Notes under the pieces: generated by a model
What the model was told of the DNA's origin: nothing
The model's input: only the letters and a program-made list of their open reading frames with translations
The model's database searches: none
Translations under genes and position numbers: made by a program
Assembly: GCA_001799975.1 (NCBI GenBank)
Contig: MGUQ01000051.1
Span: 3,613-11,795 of the forward strand
From: Elusimicrobia bacterium RIFCSPLOWO2_01_FULL_54_10
GTDB taxonomy: Bacteria > Elusimicrobiota > Elusimicrobia > 2-02-FULL-39-32
DNA: 8,183 bases
Direction: 5' to 3'
Shown here: in pieces, positions 1 through 6,893 of the stretch
Layout: the number at the start of each line of letters is the position of its first letter
Numbering within the stretch: the first letter of the stretch is position 1

Positions 1-1
1 A

Positions 2-850
2 AAACCCGCGGCGGACGCGGAAACCATCGGCGTGGCCATGGCTGTCATTCGCGGTGCCGGAGTAAAACAGGCGCACGTTTTCTTAAACAGCATCGGCTGC
101 TCGGAATGCCGTCCTCAATATCTGGAGAAGCTCAAAACTTATCTCAAAGGGAAATCCGGCCTGTGCGAACATTGCAAATCCAGAATGACTAAAAACCCGT
201 TGAGAGTTTTGGACTGCAAAGAAGACGCCGAAAAACTTTCTGACGCTCCCAGGACCGTGGATTCCCTCTGCGCCGCTTGCAAGGCCCATTATGCCGAGGT
301 GAAGAGTCTTTTGAAAATGTACGTCATTCCGCACACGGAACAGCCGCGGTTGGTTCGAGGACTGGATTATTACACGCGCACAGTTTTTGAAATTTATCCT
401 TCAGGCAAGAGCGGCTCCCAAGACGCCCTGGCCGCCGGGGGGCGGTATGACGGGCTGGTGGAACTGCTAGGCGGGGCTCCTACTCCGGCTGTGGGCTTTG
501 CGCTTGGAGTCGAACGGGTTTTAAATGAGCTTGAAGCTCAAGGAGCGTTGCCGGCGGTGAGGCGGGGCGTTTTCATGCTTCCTCTGGGCGATTCCGCTTT
601 TGAGCCATCCCAGAAACTTCTCTGGCAGCTGCGCGAGACGGGAATCCGGTGCGAAACCGGCCAGCCGGATCAAAGCATCAAATCCCAAATGCGGCTCGCG
701 GACCGCCTGCAAATGGAATTTTGCATCATCATGGGAGAGAACGAGATCAAAGACAATTTTGTCATGCTTAAAAATTTGGAGAAGCAATCCCAGGACAAAG
801 TCTCTATGAGCGAGATCGTTGGAAAATTGCAAGACCACTACAAATTATGA
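2..850 (+). CDS. hisS: Histidyl-tRNA synthetase, 3' part (5' end outside window)
   Basis: Class II aminoacyl-tRNA synthetase that charges tRNA-His with histidine in the cytoplasm. The frame is open from base 2, so 282 residues are visible; compared with a usual length near 420-430, about 140 N-terminal residues (class II motifs 1 and 2) lie off the left edge. Numbering from the GTG at 32, the histidine-A signature LVRGLDYYTRTVFE is at residues 107-120, the histidine-B signature AAGGRYDGLV at 134-143, and motif 3 with its Arg (GFALGVERV) at 155-163. The remainder is the C-terminal anticodon-binding domain, ending DHYKL. Upstream of the HisA motif, the stretch containing NSIGC and NPLRVLDCK carries three CxxC pairs (23/26, 45/48, 80/83) plus Cys62, possibly a metal site. 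The GTG at 32 is internal and is not the start. The stop overlaps the next start as ATGA. Identity is certain; the metal site is inference. Confidence 0.97.
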   Translation, partial: KPAADAETIGVAMAVIRGAGVKQAHVFLNSIGCSECRPQYLEKLKTYLKGKSGLCEHCKSRMTKNPLRVLDCKEDAEKLSDAPRTVDSLCAACKAHYAEVKSLLKMYVIPHTEQPRLVRGLDYYTRTVFEIYPSGKSGSQDALAAGGRYDGLVELLGGAPTPAVGFALGVERVLNELEAQGALPAVRRGVFMLPLGDSAFEPSQKLLWQLRETGIRCETGQPDQSIKSQMRLADRLQMEFCIIMGENEIKDNFVMLKNLEKQSQDKVSMSEIVGKLQDHYKL

Positions 851-2091
851 AGAAAAGAATCTATTTTGATTATAATTCCACCTCGCCCCTGCGGCCGGAA
901 GCGATGGAAGCCATGATGCCGTATTTGGACTCCGCATCAGGGCTCTATGGCAATCCTTCCAGCGTGCATTCTTTCGGCCAGGACACGCGCACGGCCGTGG
1001 AAGACGCCCGGCTCAAGGTAGCCAAGCTCTTGGGCGCATCCACAGACGAAATTGTTTTTACGTCCTGCGGCTCAGAATCCGACACTACGGCCATTAAAGG
1101 CGTCGCCTTTTCCGCTCAGGAGCGCAAGAAAGGCCGTCACATCATCACGAGCGCCATTGAGCATGACACGGTGCTGTTCTGCTGTGAATATCTCAATCAG
1201 AACGGATTTGATGTGACCTTTCTGCCCGTGGACGGCGGCGGCCTGGTCAATCCGGACGATGTCAGGAAGGCCATCCGCCCAGAAACCATTTTGATCAGCA
1301 TCATGCACGCCAACAACGAAATCGGGACGCTTGAGCCCATCGCGGAAATCGGCAAGATCGCCCGCGAGCGCGAAGTCCCCTTTCATACGGATGCGGTGCA
1401 GACCGTTGGAAAAATTCCCACCAAAGTGGATGACTTGCACGTGGACATGCTTTCCCTTTCCGCGCACAAATTTTACGGCCCCAAGGGCGTGGGAGCGCTT
1501 TATATCCGCAAAGGCACGCGACTGCACCCCCTGTTCCATGGGCACCACGAAAAAAACCGCCGGGCAGGCACGGAAAACGTCCCTGGCATCGTGGGTTTGG
1601 GCGTGGCCAGCGAAATGGCTTCAGTTGAAATGGCGCAAGACGCCAAGTCTGTGGCCGCGCTCCGTGACCGGCTGGAAAAGGGAATCATCGAGTCCATTCC
1701 CCATGTTCATTTAAACGGGCATCCAACGAAACGCATCCCCAACACCACCAATTTCAGTTTTGAGTATGTGGAAGGCGAAGGCTGCGTGGTGCTGCTGGAT
1801 GTGGAGGGCTTGGCCGTCTCCACAGGCTCGGCCTGTGCATCGGGCACCACCAAGGCCTCCCATGTGCTTCGCGCCATCGGAGTGCCGCCCAATGTGGCGC
1901 AAGGCGCCGTGCGGTTTTCTTTGGGGCGGCTCAGCACGGGAAATGATGTGGACCGCGCGCTCAAAATCATCCCTGACGTTGTCGCGCGCCTGCGTTCCCT
2001 CTCGCCTCTCTGGGCGGACAAGCAGGCCGGCCGCGAGACGAAAATAACCCCCGCCGAGCGGTTCGTCAAACATCCAAAGGGGTTATCATGA
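847..2091 (+). CDS. Cysteine desulfurase, NifS/IscS type (class V aminotransferase fold)
   Basis: PLP enzyme converting cysteine to alanine and leaving a persulfide on an active-site Cys, which is passed to Fe-S cluster or tRNA-thiolation partners. The 414-residue protein opens with YFDYNSTSPL (6-15). It shows the PLP-stacking His106 (IEHD), Asp182 and Gln185 (HTDAVQ) for the pyridine ring, the Schiff-base Lys208 (LSAHKFYGPKG), the RRAGTEN motif (238-244) and the catalytic Cys330 in GSACASG (327-333) with the longer mobile loop typical of IscS/NifS group I rather than SufS. The Gly-rich loop before RAGT reads HGHHEKN, one residue shorter than the usual form and with Asn where Gly is normal. 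A basic C-terminal tail of about 25 residues follows the usual family end. The start overlaps the hisS stop (ATGA) and no good ribosome-binding site is visible, so coupling is likely. mnmA, a classical sulfur acceptor, lies four genes on. The exact subtype (iscS, nifS or a YrvO-like dedicated form) cannot be fixed, so no symbol is given. Confidence 0.95.
   Translation: MKKRIYFDYNSTSPLRPEAMEAMMPYLDSASGLYGNPSSVHSFGQDTRTAVEDARLKVAKLLGASTDEIVFTSCGSESDTTAIKGVAFSAQERKKGRHIITSAIEHDTVLFCCEYLNQNGFDVTFLPVDGGGLVNPDDVRKAIRPETILISIMHANNEIGTLEPIAEIGKIAREREVPFHTDAVQTVGKIPTKVDDLHVDMLSLSAHKFYGPKGVGALYIRKGTRLHPLFHGHHEKNRRAGTENVPGIVGLGVASEMASVEMAQDAKSVAALRDRLEKGIIESIPHVHLNGHPTKRIPNTTNFSFEYVEGEGCVVLLDVEGLAVSTGSACASGTTKASHVLRAIGVPPNVAQGAVRFSLGRLSTGNDVDRALKIIPDVVARLRSLSPLWADKQAGRETKITPAERFVKHPKGLS
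2076..2082 (+). promoter_or_regulatory. Ribosome-binding site for the TerC-family gene
   Basis: AAAGGGG lies five bases before the ATG at 2088, inside the last codons of the desulfurase gene. Its spacing supports this start, which also overlaps the upstream stop as ATGA. Confidence 0.6.
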
Positions 2092-3035
2092 ATCTAATCA
2101 CCGTCGAGTTTTGGATCGTTTTCAACATCGTCATCATCACCATGCTGGTGCTGGACCTGAAAGTCGTGCACCGCAAGGCCCACGCCGTTTCCGTGAAGGA
2201 GGCCCTCGGCTGGTCCATATTCTGGATCGTCCTTTCGCTGTTATTCAATGTCGCCATCTATTTCTGGATGGGCCAGCAGAAGGCAGTGGAGTTCTTCACG
2301 GGCTATGTCATCGAAAAATCCCTGTCGGTGGACAACCTTTTCGTGTTCGTCCTCATCTTCAAATATTTCAATGTGCCGGACAAATTCCAGCCCCGCATCC
2401 TGCACTGGGGCATCTTGGGGGCCCTCGTGATGCGCTTCCTCCTGATCTTCGGCGGCTCCGCTCTGCTCAACAGGTTCCACTGGATCTTCTATGTATTCGG
2501 AGTGGTCATCATCATCACCGCCATCCGCATGCTCACGGACGGCGAAAAGAAGCTCGAGCCGGAAAAGAACCCCGTGATCAAACTCTTCAGGAAGCTGATG
2601 CCCGTCTCCACCGGCAAGCATGTCGACGACCATTTCTTCGTCCATGAACACGGCCGCTGGGCGGCCACGCCGTTGTTCATCGCCCTCCTGGTGGTGGAGA
2701 GCTCCGACTTGATCTTTGCCGTGGATTCCATCCCGGCCATTTTTGCCATCACCAGGGACACCTTCATCGTTTACACATCCAATGTTTTCGCCATCCTGGG
2801 CCTGCGCGCCCTGTATTTTCTCCTCAACAGCATCATCCCGCTTTTTGTCTATTTGAAATACGGCATATCCATCGTGCTGATGTATGTGGGCGTTAAGATG
2901 TTGATCATGGAGTATTATAAGATTCCCACGCTCTTTTCCCTCTGCGTGGTGGTGGGGATCCTGGGAGTTTCCATCGCGGCCTCCCTGATTTTTGGAAGAT
3001 CCAAACTCGCGGGAGAGCCCGGAGAGAAAACATGA
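2088..3035 (+). CDS. TerC/Alx-family integral membrane protein (probable metal ion transporter)
   Basis: Polytopic inner-membrane protein of 315 residues, close to the length of E. coli Alx. Known family roles are Mn2+ export (Alx) and, in Bacillus, metal supply to secreted enzymes alongside the Sec machinery. About eight or nine hydrophobic segments are visible (roughly 8-24, 41-60, 75-93, 104-122, 131-149, 195-215, 228-246, 249-270, 280-302). A charged loop of about 45 residues (150-194) splits the two halves. The conserved acidic motifs are present: Asp23 (LVLDLKVVHRK), Glu76 and Asp82 (EKSLSVDNLFVF), and Glu204, Asp207 and Asp213 (ESSDLIFAVDSIPAIFAITRD). These membrane acidic residues are the likely ion-coordinating set. 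Some family members are controlled by a yybP-ykoY Mn riboswitch; here the start overlaps the previous gene, so no leader exists. Codons are more C-ending than in the neighbours (by eye about 30 ATC, 3 ATT and 2 ATA for Ile; about 22 TTC to 7 TTT for Phe). The substrate is inferred from the family. Confidence 0.94.
   Translation: MNLITVEFWIVFNIVIITMLVLDLKVVHRKAHAVSVKEALGWSIFWIVLSLLFNVAIYFWMGQQKAVEFFTGYVIEKSLSVDNLFVFVLIFKYFNVPDKFQPRILHWGILGALVMRFLLIFGGSALLNRFHWIFYVFGVVIIITAIRMLTDGEKKLEPEKNPVIKLFRKLMPVSTGKHVDDHFFVHEHGRWAATPLFIALLVVESSDLIFAVDSIPAIFAITRDTFIVYTSNVFAILGLRALYFLLNSIIPLFVYLKYGISIVLMYVGVKMLIMEYYKIPTLFSLCVVVGILGVSIAASLIFGRSKLAGEPGEKT
3021..3026 (+). promoter_or_regulatory. Ribosome-binding site for the UPF0182 gene
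   Basis: GGAGAG ends five bases before the ATG at 3032 and lies within the 3' end of the TerC-family gene. It supports the ATGA-overlap start. Confidence 0.65.
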
Positions 3036-5734
3036 ACCGGCTCAAAAAATGGAACATCATCCTGTATGCGGCCATCTTTGCGGCCGTTTCTTTCGGCGGC
3101 CAAGGCGTGCGCCTGCTCACGGACTACCTTTGGTATCAGGAAGTGGGTTTCACCGAAGTATTCACGCGCACCTTGATGACGCAGGGCCTGCTCTGGGGCG
3201 CGGCCGCGCTTATCATGGGCGGCGCCCTCATCCTTAATTGGCGCATCGCGCTCAATGTCTGCAAGAGGCCGTTTGTGGTGATCGAGCCGGAAAGCGTCAT
3301 CTCGCCCCTGCCTCTGCCGCAAATTTCTGGACTCAAGCCGTTTTTGCGGACCCTGTTCTGGGTTTTTGCATTCATGGTGTCTCTCGTGGCCGCCAACTGG
3401 GCCGCAGGGCGCTGGGAAATGTTCCTGAAATTCCAGAACGCGGTTTCTTTCGGCGTGCTGGACCCCGTCTTTGGCCGCGACATCAGCTTTTATGTTTTCT
3501 CCCTGCCGTTCTATAAATTTCTTTTACAATTTTTCCTGATCGTCGTGATCTTGTCCCTGTCGCTCACCGTGGTGATCTATGCGGTGAACGCCAGGATCTT
3601 TGTGACGCCGAGGGGGATCAAGACCGCCGACGGCGCCAAAATCCACTGGGCGGTGCTGGGCGGGTTTTTCTGCCTTCTCATGGCTTTCCATTATCAAATC
3701 AAGTCCTATGACCTCCTTCTGGCGCAGCGCACCCTGGCCCCCGGCGCCGGGTTTGCGGACTTAAACGCCTATCTCCCGGGCTTGAAAATTCTGCGCGTTG
3801 TGGCGCTTATCTCCGCGCTTCTTTTGTGGGCTTCGGCGTATCGCATGGATTTAAAACTCATCGCCGGGGCGGTGCTTCTCACGTTTTTGGGCCCGCTTCT
3901 GGCCCGCACTTATTCCGAGACCGTCCAAAAATTTAAAGTGGCTCCCAATGAAATTGCCATGGAGTCTCCTTACATCGAGCAGGCCATCAAGGCCACGCGC
4001 GAGGCGTACGGCCTCTCAAATATCGAGGAAAAAGAATTTGATCCCCAGGAAAATCTCACTTCGGAGCGGCTCAAAGCCAACGACCTGACCGTCAAAAACA
4101 TCCGGCTTTGGGAGCACCGCCCGCTTCTGACCTCCTACGGCCAACTTCAGGAAATCCGCACCTATTATGACTTTCTTGACGCCGACAATGACCGCTATTT
4201 CATCAACGGCGAATTGCGGCAGGTGATGCTTTCCGTGCGCGAGCTGGTGCCGGAAAGTTTGCCTTCAAGGATTTGGATCAACGAGCATTTGACCTATACC
4301 CACGGCTACGGCATTGTGATGGGCCCGGTCAACCGGATTTCCCCGGAAGGCCTCCCGGAATTTTTCATCAAGGACATCCCGCCCAAGTCGGAGACGGGCA
4401 TTGCCATTGCGCGCCCTGAAATTTATTACGGCGAATCCCGCGCCAACTATGCCATCGTCAAAACCGGATCCAAGGAATTTGATTATCCCTCCGGCGACGA
4501 GAATGTGTACACCACCTATCAAGGGCTGGGCGGCGTCCCCGCCAAAGGCCTTTTGCGGCGGCTGCTTTTTGCCTTGCGTTTCGGAGAGCTTAAAATCCTT
4601 TTTTCCGGAGACATTGAGCCCGAAAGCCGTTTTCTATATTACCGCCAGGTGCGCGAGCGGGCTTCGAAGGCCGCTCCGTTTGTGCGCTTTGAGTTTGATC
4701 CCTACGCGGTAGTTACAAACGAAGGAAGGATTGTCTGGCTTATCGACGGCTACACATCCACGGACCATTATCCCTATTCGGAAAAGTTCGGGGACATGAA
4801 CTATGTGCGCAACTCTGTGAAGGCCGTGGTGGACGCTTATGACGGCACCGTGCGGCTCTACATTTCTGATGCCGATGACCCGTTAATTCAGACCTATGCC
4901 CGGATTTTCCCGGGGGTCTTTGAACCGATTTCCGCCATGCCCGAGGATGTGCGCGCACACATTCGCTATCCGCAGACTTTGATGAACATTCAGGCCCGGG
5001 TGTACGCCACCTATCACGTGACAGACCCGCAAGTTTTCTACAACAAGGAAGACCTTTGGAAAATCCCGCAGCGCACCGCGGGCGGCACCAGCCAGGCCAT
5101 GGAGCCCTATTACACCGTCATGAAACTGGCCGGCTTGGGCGGCAAGGAAGAGTTTATCCTCATGGTGCCCTTCACCCCGTCCAAAAAAGAAAACATGATC
5201 GCCTGGATGGCGGCCCGCTGTGACGCGCCCAACTACGGCAAGCTCCTGGTCTACAATTTTCCCAAGCAGAAACTGGTGTACGGGCCCCAGCAGATTGAAT
5301 CGCGCATGGACCAGGACGCGGAAATTTCCAAGCAAATTACCCTCTGGGACCAGGGCGGGAGCCGCGTTTTGAGGGGAAGCCTGCTGGTCATTCCCGTGGA
5401 CCAGTCCTTGCTGTATGTGCAGCCGCTTTATCTGGAAGCCTCGGGCGGAGGACTGCCGGAGCTCAAGCGCGTGATTGTGGCCTACGGTAATTCCATTGCC
5501 ATGGAAGAAAATCTGGAACTATGTCTTGCGCGAATTTTCGGCGGGCGCATGGAACGGCGCGAAAGAAGCGATTCTCCCCCAGCCAGCGATGCGGGCGCGG
5601 GCTTCCGGCGCAACGCACGCCAGGCTCAGGACCATTTTGACCGCGCGCAAAAGGCCATGCGGGCCGGCGATTGGGCCGTTTACGGCGCCGAGATGGAGCA
5701 AGTGGGCAAAATCCTGCGCTCTCTCGGCGAATAA
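3032..5734 (+). CDS. UPF0182 family membrane protein with large extracytoplasmic domain, function unknown
   Basis: A 900-residue member of the uncharacterised UPF0182 family (COG1615), at the usual family length. The N-terminal third has seven hydrophobic segments (about 8-24, 50-70, 105-124, 161-186, 205-222, 251-269, 275-291). Basic residues in the N-terminus and even-numbered loops place the N-terminus inside, so the soluble region from about 292 should lie outside the cytoplasm. Family hallmarks are well kept: LWYQEVGF (33-40), DPVFGRDISFYVFSLPFY (144-161), NIRLWEHRPLL (356-366), the acidic YYDFLDADNDRY (378-389), THGYGIVMGPVN (423-434), DEN-YTTYQGLGGV (489-502), RNSVKAVVDAYDG (593-605), YHVTDPQVFYN (661-671), the stretch from MEPYY (690) to MVPFTP (711-716), and LPELKRVIVAYGN (808-820). 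The end (862-899) is a helical region with GDWAVYGAEM, also usual. The family has no established activity; an envelope role is inference from topology. It overlaps the TerC-family gene by four bases and the next gene by one. Confidence 0.93.
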   Translation: MNRLKKWNIILYAAIFAAVSFGGQGVRLLTDYLWYQEVGFTEVFTRTLMTQGLLWGAAALIMGGALILNWRIALNVCKRPFVVIEPESVISPLPLPQISGLKPFLRTLFWVFAFMVSLVAANWAAGRWEMFLKFQNAVSFGVLDPVFGRDISFYVFSLPFYKFLLQFFLIVVILSLSLTVVIYAVNARIFVTPRGIKTADGAKIHWAVLGGFFCLLMAFHYQIKSYDLLLAQRTLAPGAGFADLNAYLPGLKILRVVALISALLLWASAYRMDLKLIAGAVLLTFLGPLLARTYSETVQKFKVAPNEIAMESPYIEQAIKATREAYGLSNIEEKEFDPQENLTSERLKANDLTVKNIRLWEHRPLLTSYGQLQEIRTYYDFLDADNDRYFINGELRQVMLSVRELVPESLPSRIWINEHLTYTHGYGIVMGPVNRISPEGLPEFFIKDIPPKSETGIAIARPEIYYGESRANYAIVKTGSKEFDYPSGDENVYTTYQGLGGVPAKGLLRRLLFALRFGELKILFSGDIEPESRFLYYRQVRERASKAAPFVRFEFDPYAVVTNEGRIVWLIDGYTSTDHYPYSEKFGDMNYVRNSVKAVVDAYDGTVRLYISDADDPLIQTYARIFPGVFEPISAMPEDVRAHIRYPQTLMNIQARVYATYHVTDPQVFYNKEDLWKIPQRTAGGTSQAMEPYYTVMKLAGLGGKEEFILMVPFTPSKKENMIAWMAARCDAPNYGKLLVYNFPKQKLVYGPQQIESRMDQDAEISKQITLWDQGGSRVLRGSLLVIPVDQSLLYVQPLYLEASGGGLPELKRVIVAYGNSIAMEENLELCLARIFGGRMERRERSDSPPASDAGAGFRRNARQAQDHFDRAQKAMRAGDWAVYGAEMEQVGKILRSLGE

Positions 5735-6885
5735 TGGAAGAACTCCGCATGTTTCTTAAAGGCAAGCCCCTCGTTTTTAAAATTGTCCTTGTGCTTTTTT
5801 TGGCCGGACTGTTTGTGGGGGTGCGCGCGCTCCATGTGCTGTCTACGGAACAGCAGGACGACACGGAATTTTTCGACAAAATTGCAATATCCAAACCTGC
5901 CCACGTGCGCGGGGTGCATGTGACTGCCTGGGCGGCCGGATCTCCCGTGTTTCGCAAGAAGCACATCTGGGGCCTTCTGGACGAAACCGAAATCAATACT
6001 CTTGTCATCGGGATCAAAGAAGTGGACGGCGTGGTGGCGGTGCCGGGCGTGGCCCAGGCCAAACAGTTCAAGGCTTATCACGAAGCCATTCCGGACCTTC
6101 CTGAATTTCTCACGGAGCTCCGGCGGCGGGGGGTTTATTCCATCGCCCGCATTGTCGTTTTTAAAGACAAAATTGTTTCAGAAGCCCATCCGGCTTGGGC
6201 CGTCAAAAATCCGGACGGGACTATTTGGAGGGATAACGCCGAAAAATCCTGGCTGGACCCCTACAACAAGGAAGTTTGGGAATACACTTTCTCCATCAGC
6301 AAGCGCTGCCTGGAGCTGGGATTCCAGGAAATCCAGTTTGATTACATTCGCTATCCGTCAGATGGGAATACCCGCCTCTGCCGCTATTCCTACGCGAACC
6401 ACAATTCCAGCTCAGCAGCGACCAATCTGGAGGCATTCCTGGAGGCGGCCAACAAACGCTTCAAGCCCATGGGAGCCAACCTCTCCATCGACATTTTCGG
6501 CCTGATCCCCTCAGTGGACCACGACATGGGCATCGGCCAGAGTTTTCTGAGGATGACGCAGTGGGTGGACTATGTTTCACCCATGGTCTATCCCTCGCAC
6601 TATGCCATGGGGGAATACGGCATTCCCAATCCCAACCGCGAACCCTACAAGGTGGTGTACCGCACCATGTCGGACGCCAAGAGGAAACTGGGGGAAAATT
6701 TCACCAAGATCCGGCCCTACTTGCAGGATTTTGATTATGCGGGCGTGAAATACGGCCCGGAGGAAGTGCGCGCCCAGATCCAGGCGAGCGAAGACGTGGG
6801 CGTGAAAGAATGGCTCTTGTGGAACGCCGGCTCAAAATATACAAAAGGCGGGTTGAAAAGCAGGGCTCAATCCGGAGTACAATGA
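5734..6885 (+). CDS. Membrane-anchored DUF4015 putative glycoside hydrolase
   Basis: The protein has 383 residues if the ATG at 5734 is used, which shares its A with the previous TAA stop. A second ATG at 5749 (378 residues) has GGAAG eight bases upstream and is a fair alternative. A longer in-frame reading from 5671 would sit deep in the upstream gene and is not favoured. A short basic N-terminus precedes one hydrophobic segment (about 13-30) with no obvious signal-peptidase site, so it is probably a signal anchor with the catalytic domain outside the cytoplasm. The domain (about 58-370) resembles the DUF4015/COG1306 TIM-barrel-like putative glycosidases: VRGVHVTAW (58-66), NTLVIGIKEVDGVV (88-101), SIARIVVFKD (136-145), the strongly conserved QFDYIRYPSDG (201-211), YVSPMVYPSHY (280-290) and EWLLWNAGSKYT (359-370). 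Asp203 is a candidate active-site acid. The substrate is unknown and cell-wall or exopolysaccharide action is only a guess. The stop is followed by a 4-base gap to mnmA. Confidence 0.87.
   Translation: MEELRMFLKGKPLVFKIVLVLFLAGLFVGVRALHVLSTEQQDDTEFFDKIAISKPAHVRGVHVTAWAAGSPVFRKKHIWGLLDETEINTLVIGIKEVDGVVAVPGVAQAKQFKAYHEAIPDLPEFLTELRRRGVYSIARIVVFKDKIVSEAHPAWAVKNPDGTIWRDNAEKSWLDPYNKEVWEYTFSISKRCLELGFQEIQFDYIRYPSDGNTRLCRYSYANHNSSSAATNLEAFLEAANKRFKPMGANLSIDIFGLIPSVDHDMGIGQSFLRMTQWVDYVSPMVYPSHYAMGEYGIPNPNREPYKVVYRTMSDAKRKLGENFTKIRPYLQDFDYAGVKYGPEEVRAQIQASEDVGVKEWLLWNAGSKYTKGGLKSRAQSGVQ
5736..5740 (+). promoter_or_regulatory. Possible ribosome-binding site for the alternative DUF4015 start at 5749
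   Basis: GGAAG lies eight bases before the in-frame ATG at 5749 and inside the first codons of the longer 5734 reading. No comparable site precedes 5734, so 5749 may be the true start. The two proteins differ by only five residues, all before the membrane anchor. Confidence 0.4.
6874..6877 (+). promoter_or_regulatory. Ribosome-binding site ahead of mnmA / minicistron
   Basis: GGAG sits within the last codons of the DUF4015 gene. It is 12 bases from the mnmA ATG at 6890, which is rather far, but only 4 bases from an out-of-frame ATG at 6882. It is the only purine-rich candidate near this start. Confidence 0.45.
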
Positions 6886-6889
6886 TTTC

Positions 6890-6893
<4 letters not shown>
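6882..6893 (+). other. Possible three-codon minicistron (Met-Ile-Ser-stop) bridging to mnmA
   Basis: ATG ATT TCA TGA reads as a complete tiny reading frame. Its ATG overlaps the upstream TGA stop as ATGA (6882-6885). Its own TGA overlaps the mnmA ATG as ATGA (6890-6893). GGAG stands four bases upstream. The layout would allow ribosomes to step by termination-reinitiation from the DUF4015 gene to mnmA. It is very short and could be chance. Confidence 0.25.

Noticed and set aside
32..34. GTG as the start of hisS
   Set aside because: The frame continues upstream to the window edge with residues that fit HisRS (ADAETIG), and the class II motifs 1 and 2 would be missing. It is an internal codon of a gene cut by the window.
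1072..1548. 158-residue minus-strand reading frame within the desulfurase gene
   Set aside because: It lies opposite the conserved catalytic region and shows no recognisable protein features.
2040..2090. Mn-sensing yybP-ykoY riboswitch ahead of the TerC-family gene
   Set aside because: The gene starts inside the end of the desulfurase gene, leaving no leader RNA outside coding sequence, and I see no such aptamer.
2111..2647. 178-residue plus-strand frame inside the TerC-family gene
   Set aside because: It is a frame-shifted shadow rich in His, Arg and Pro, while the TerC frame carries all conserved motifs.
2600..3200. Possible tellurite-resistance cluster suggested by the TerC name
   Set aside because: No TerA, TerB, TerD, TerE or TerZ genes are nearby. 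The protein has Alx-type length and stands alone among housekeeping genes.
5671..5733. Longer N-terminus for the DUF4015 protein
   Set aside because: It would overlap the UPF0182 gene by more than 60 bases, adds a basic stretch unrelated to the family and pushes the signal anchor inward. The ATG at 5734 or 5749 is more natural.
5463..6071. 202-residue minus-strand reading frame across the UPF0182/DUF4015 junction
   Set aside because: It is antisense to two real genes, has low-complexity Arg/Ser/Pro-rich content and shows no family motif.
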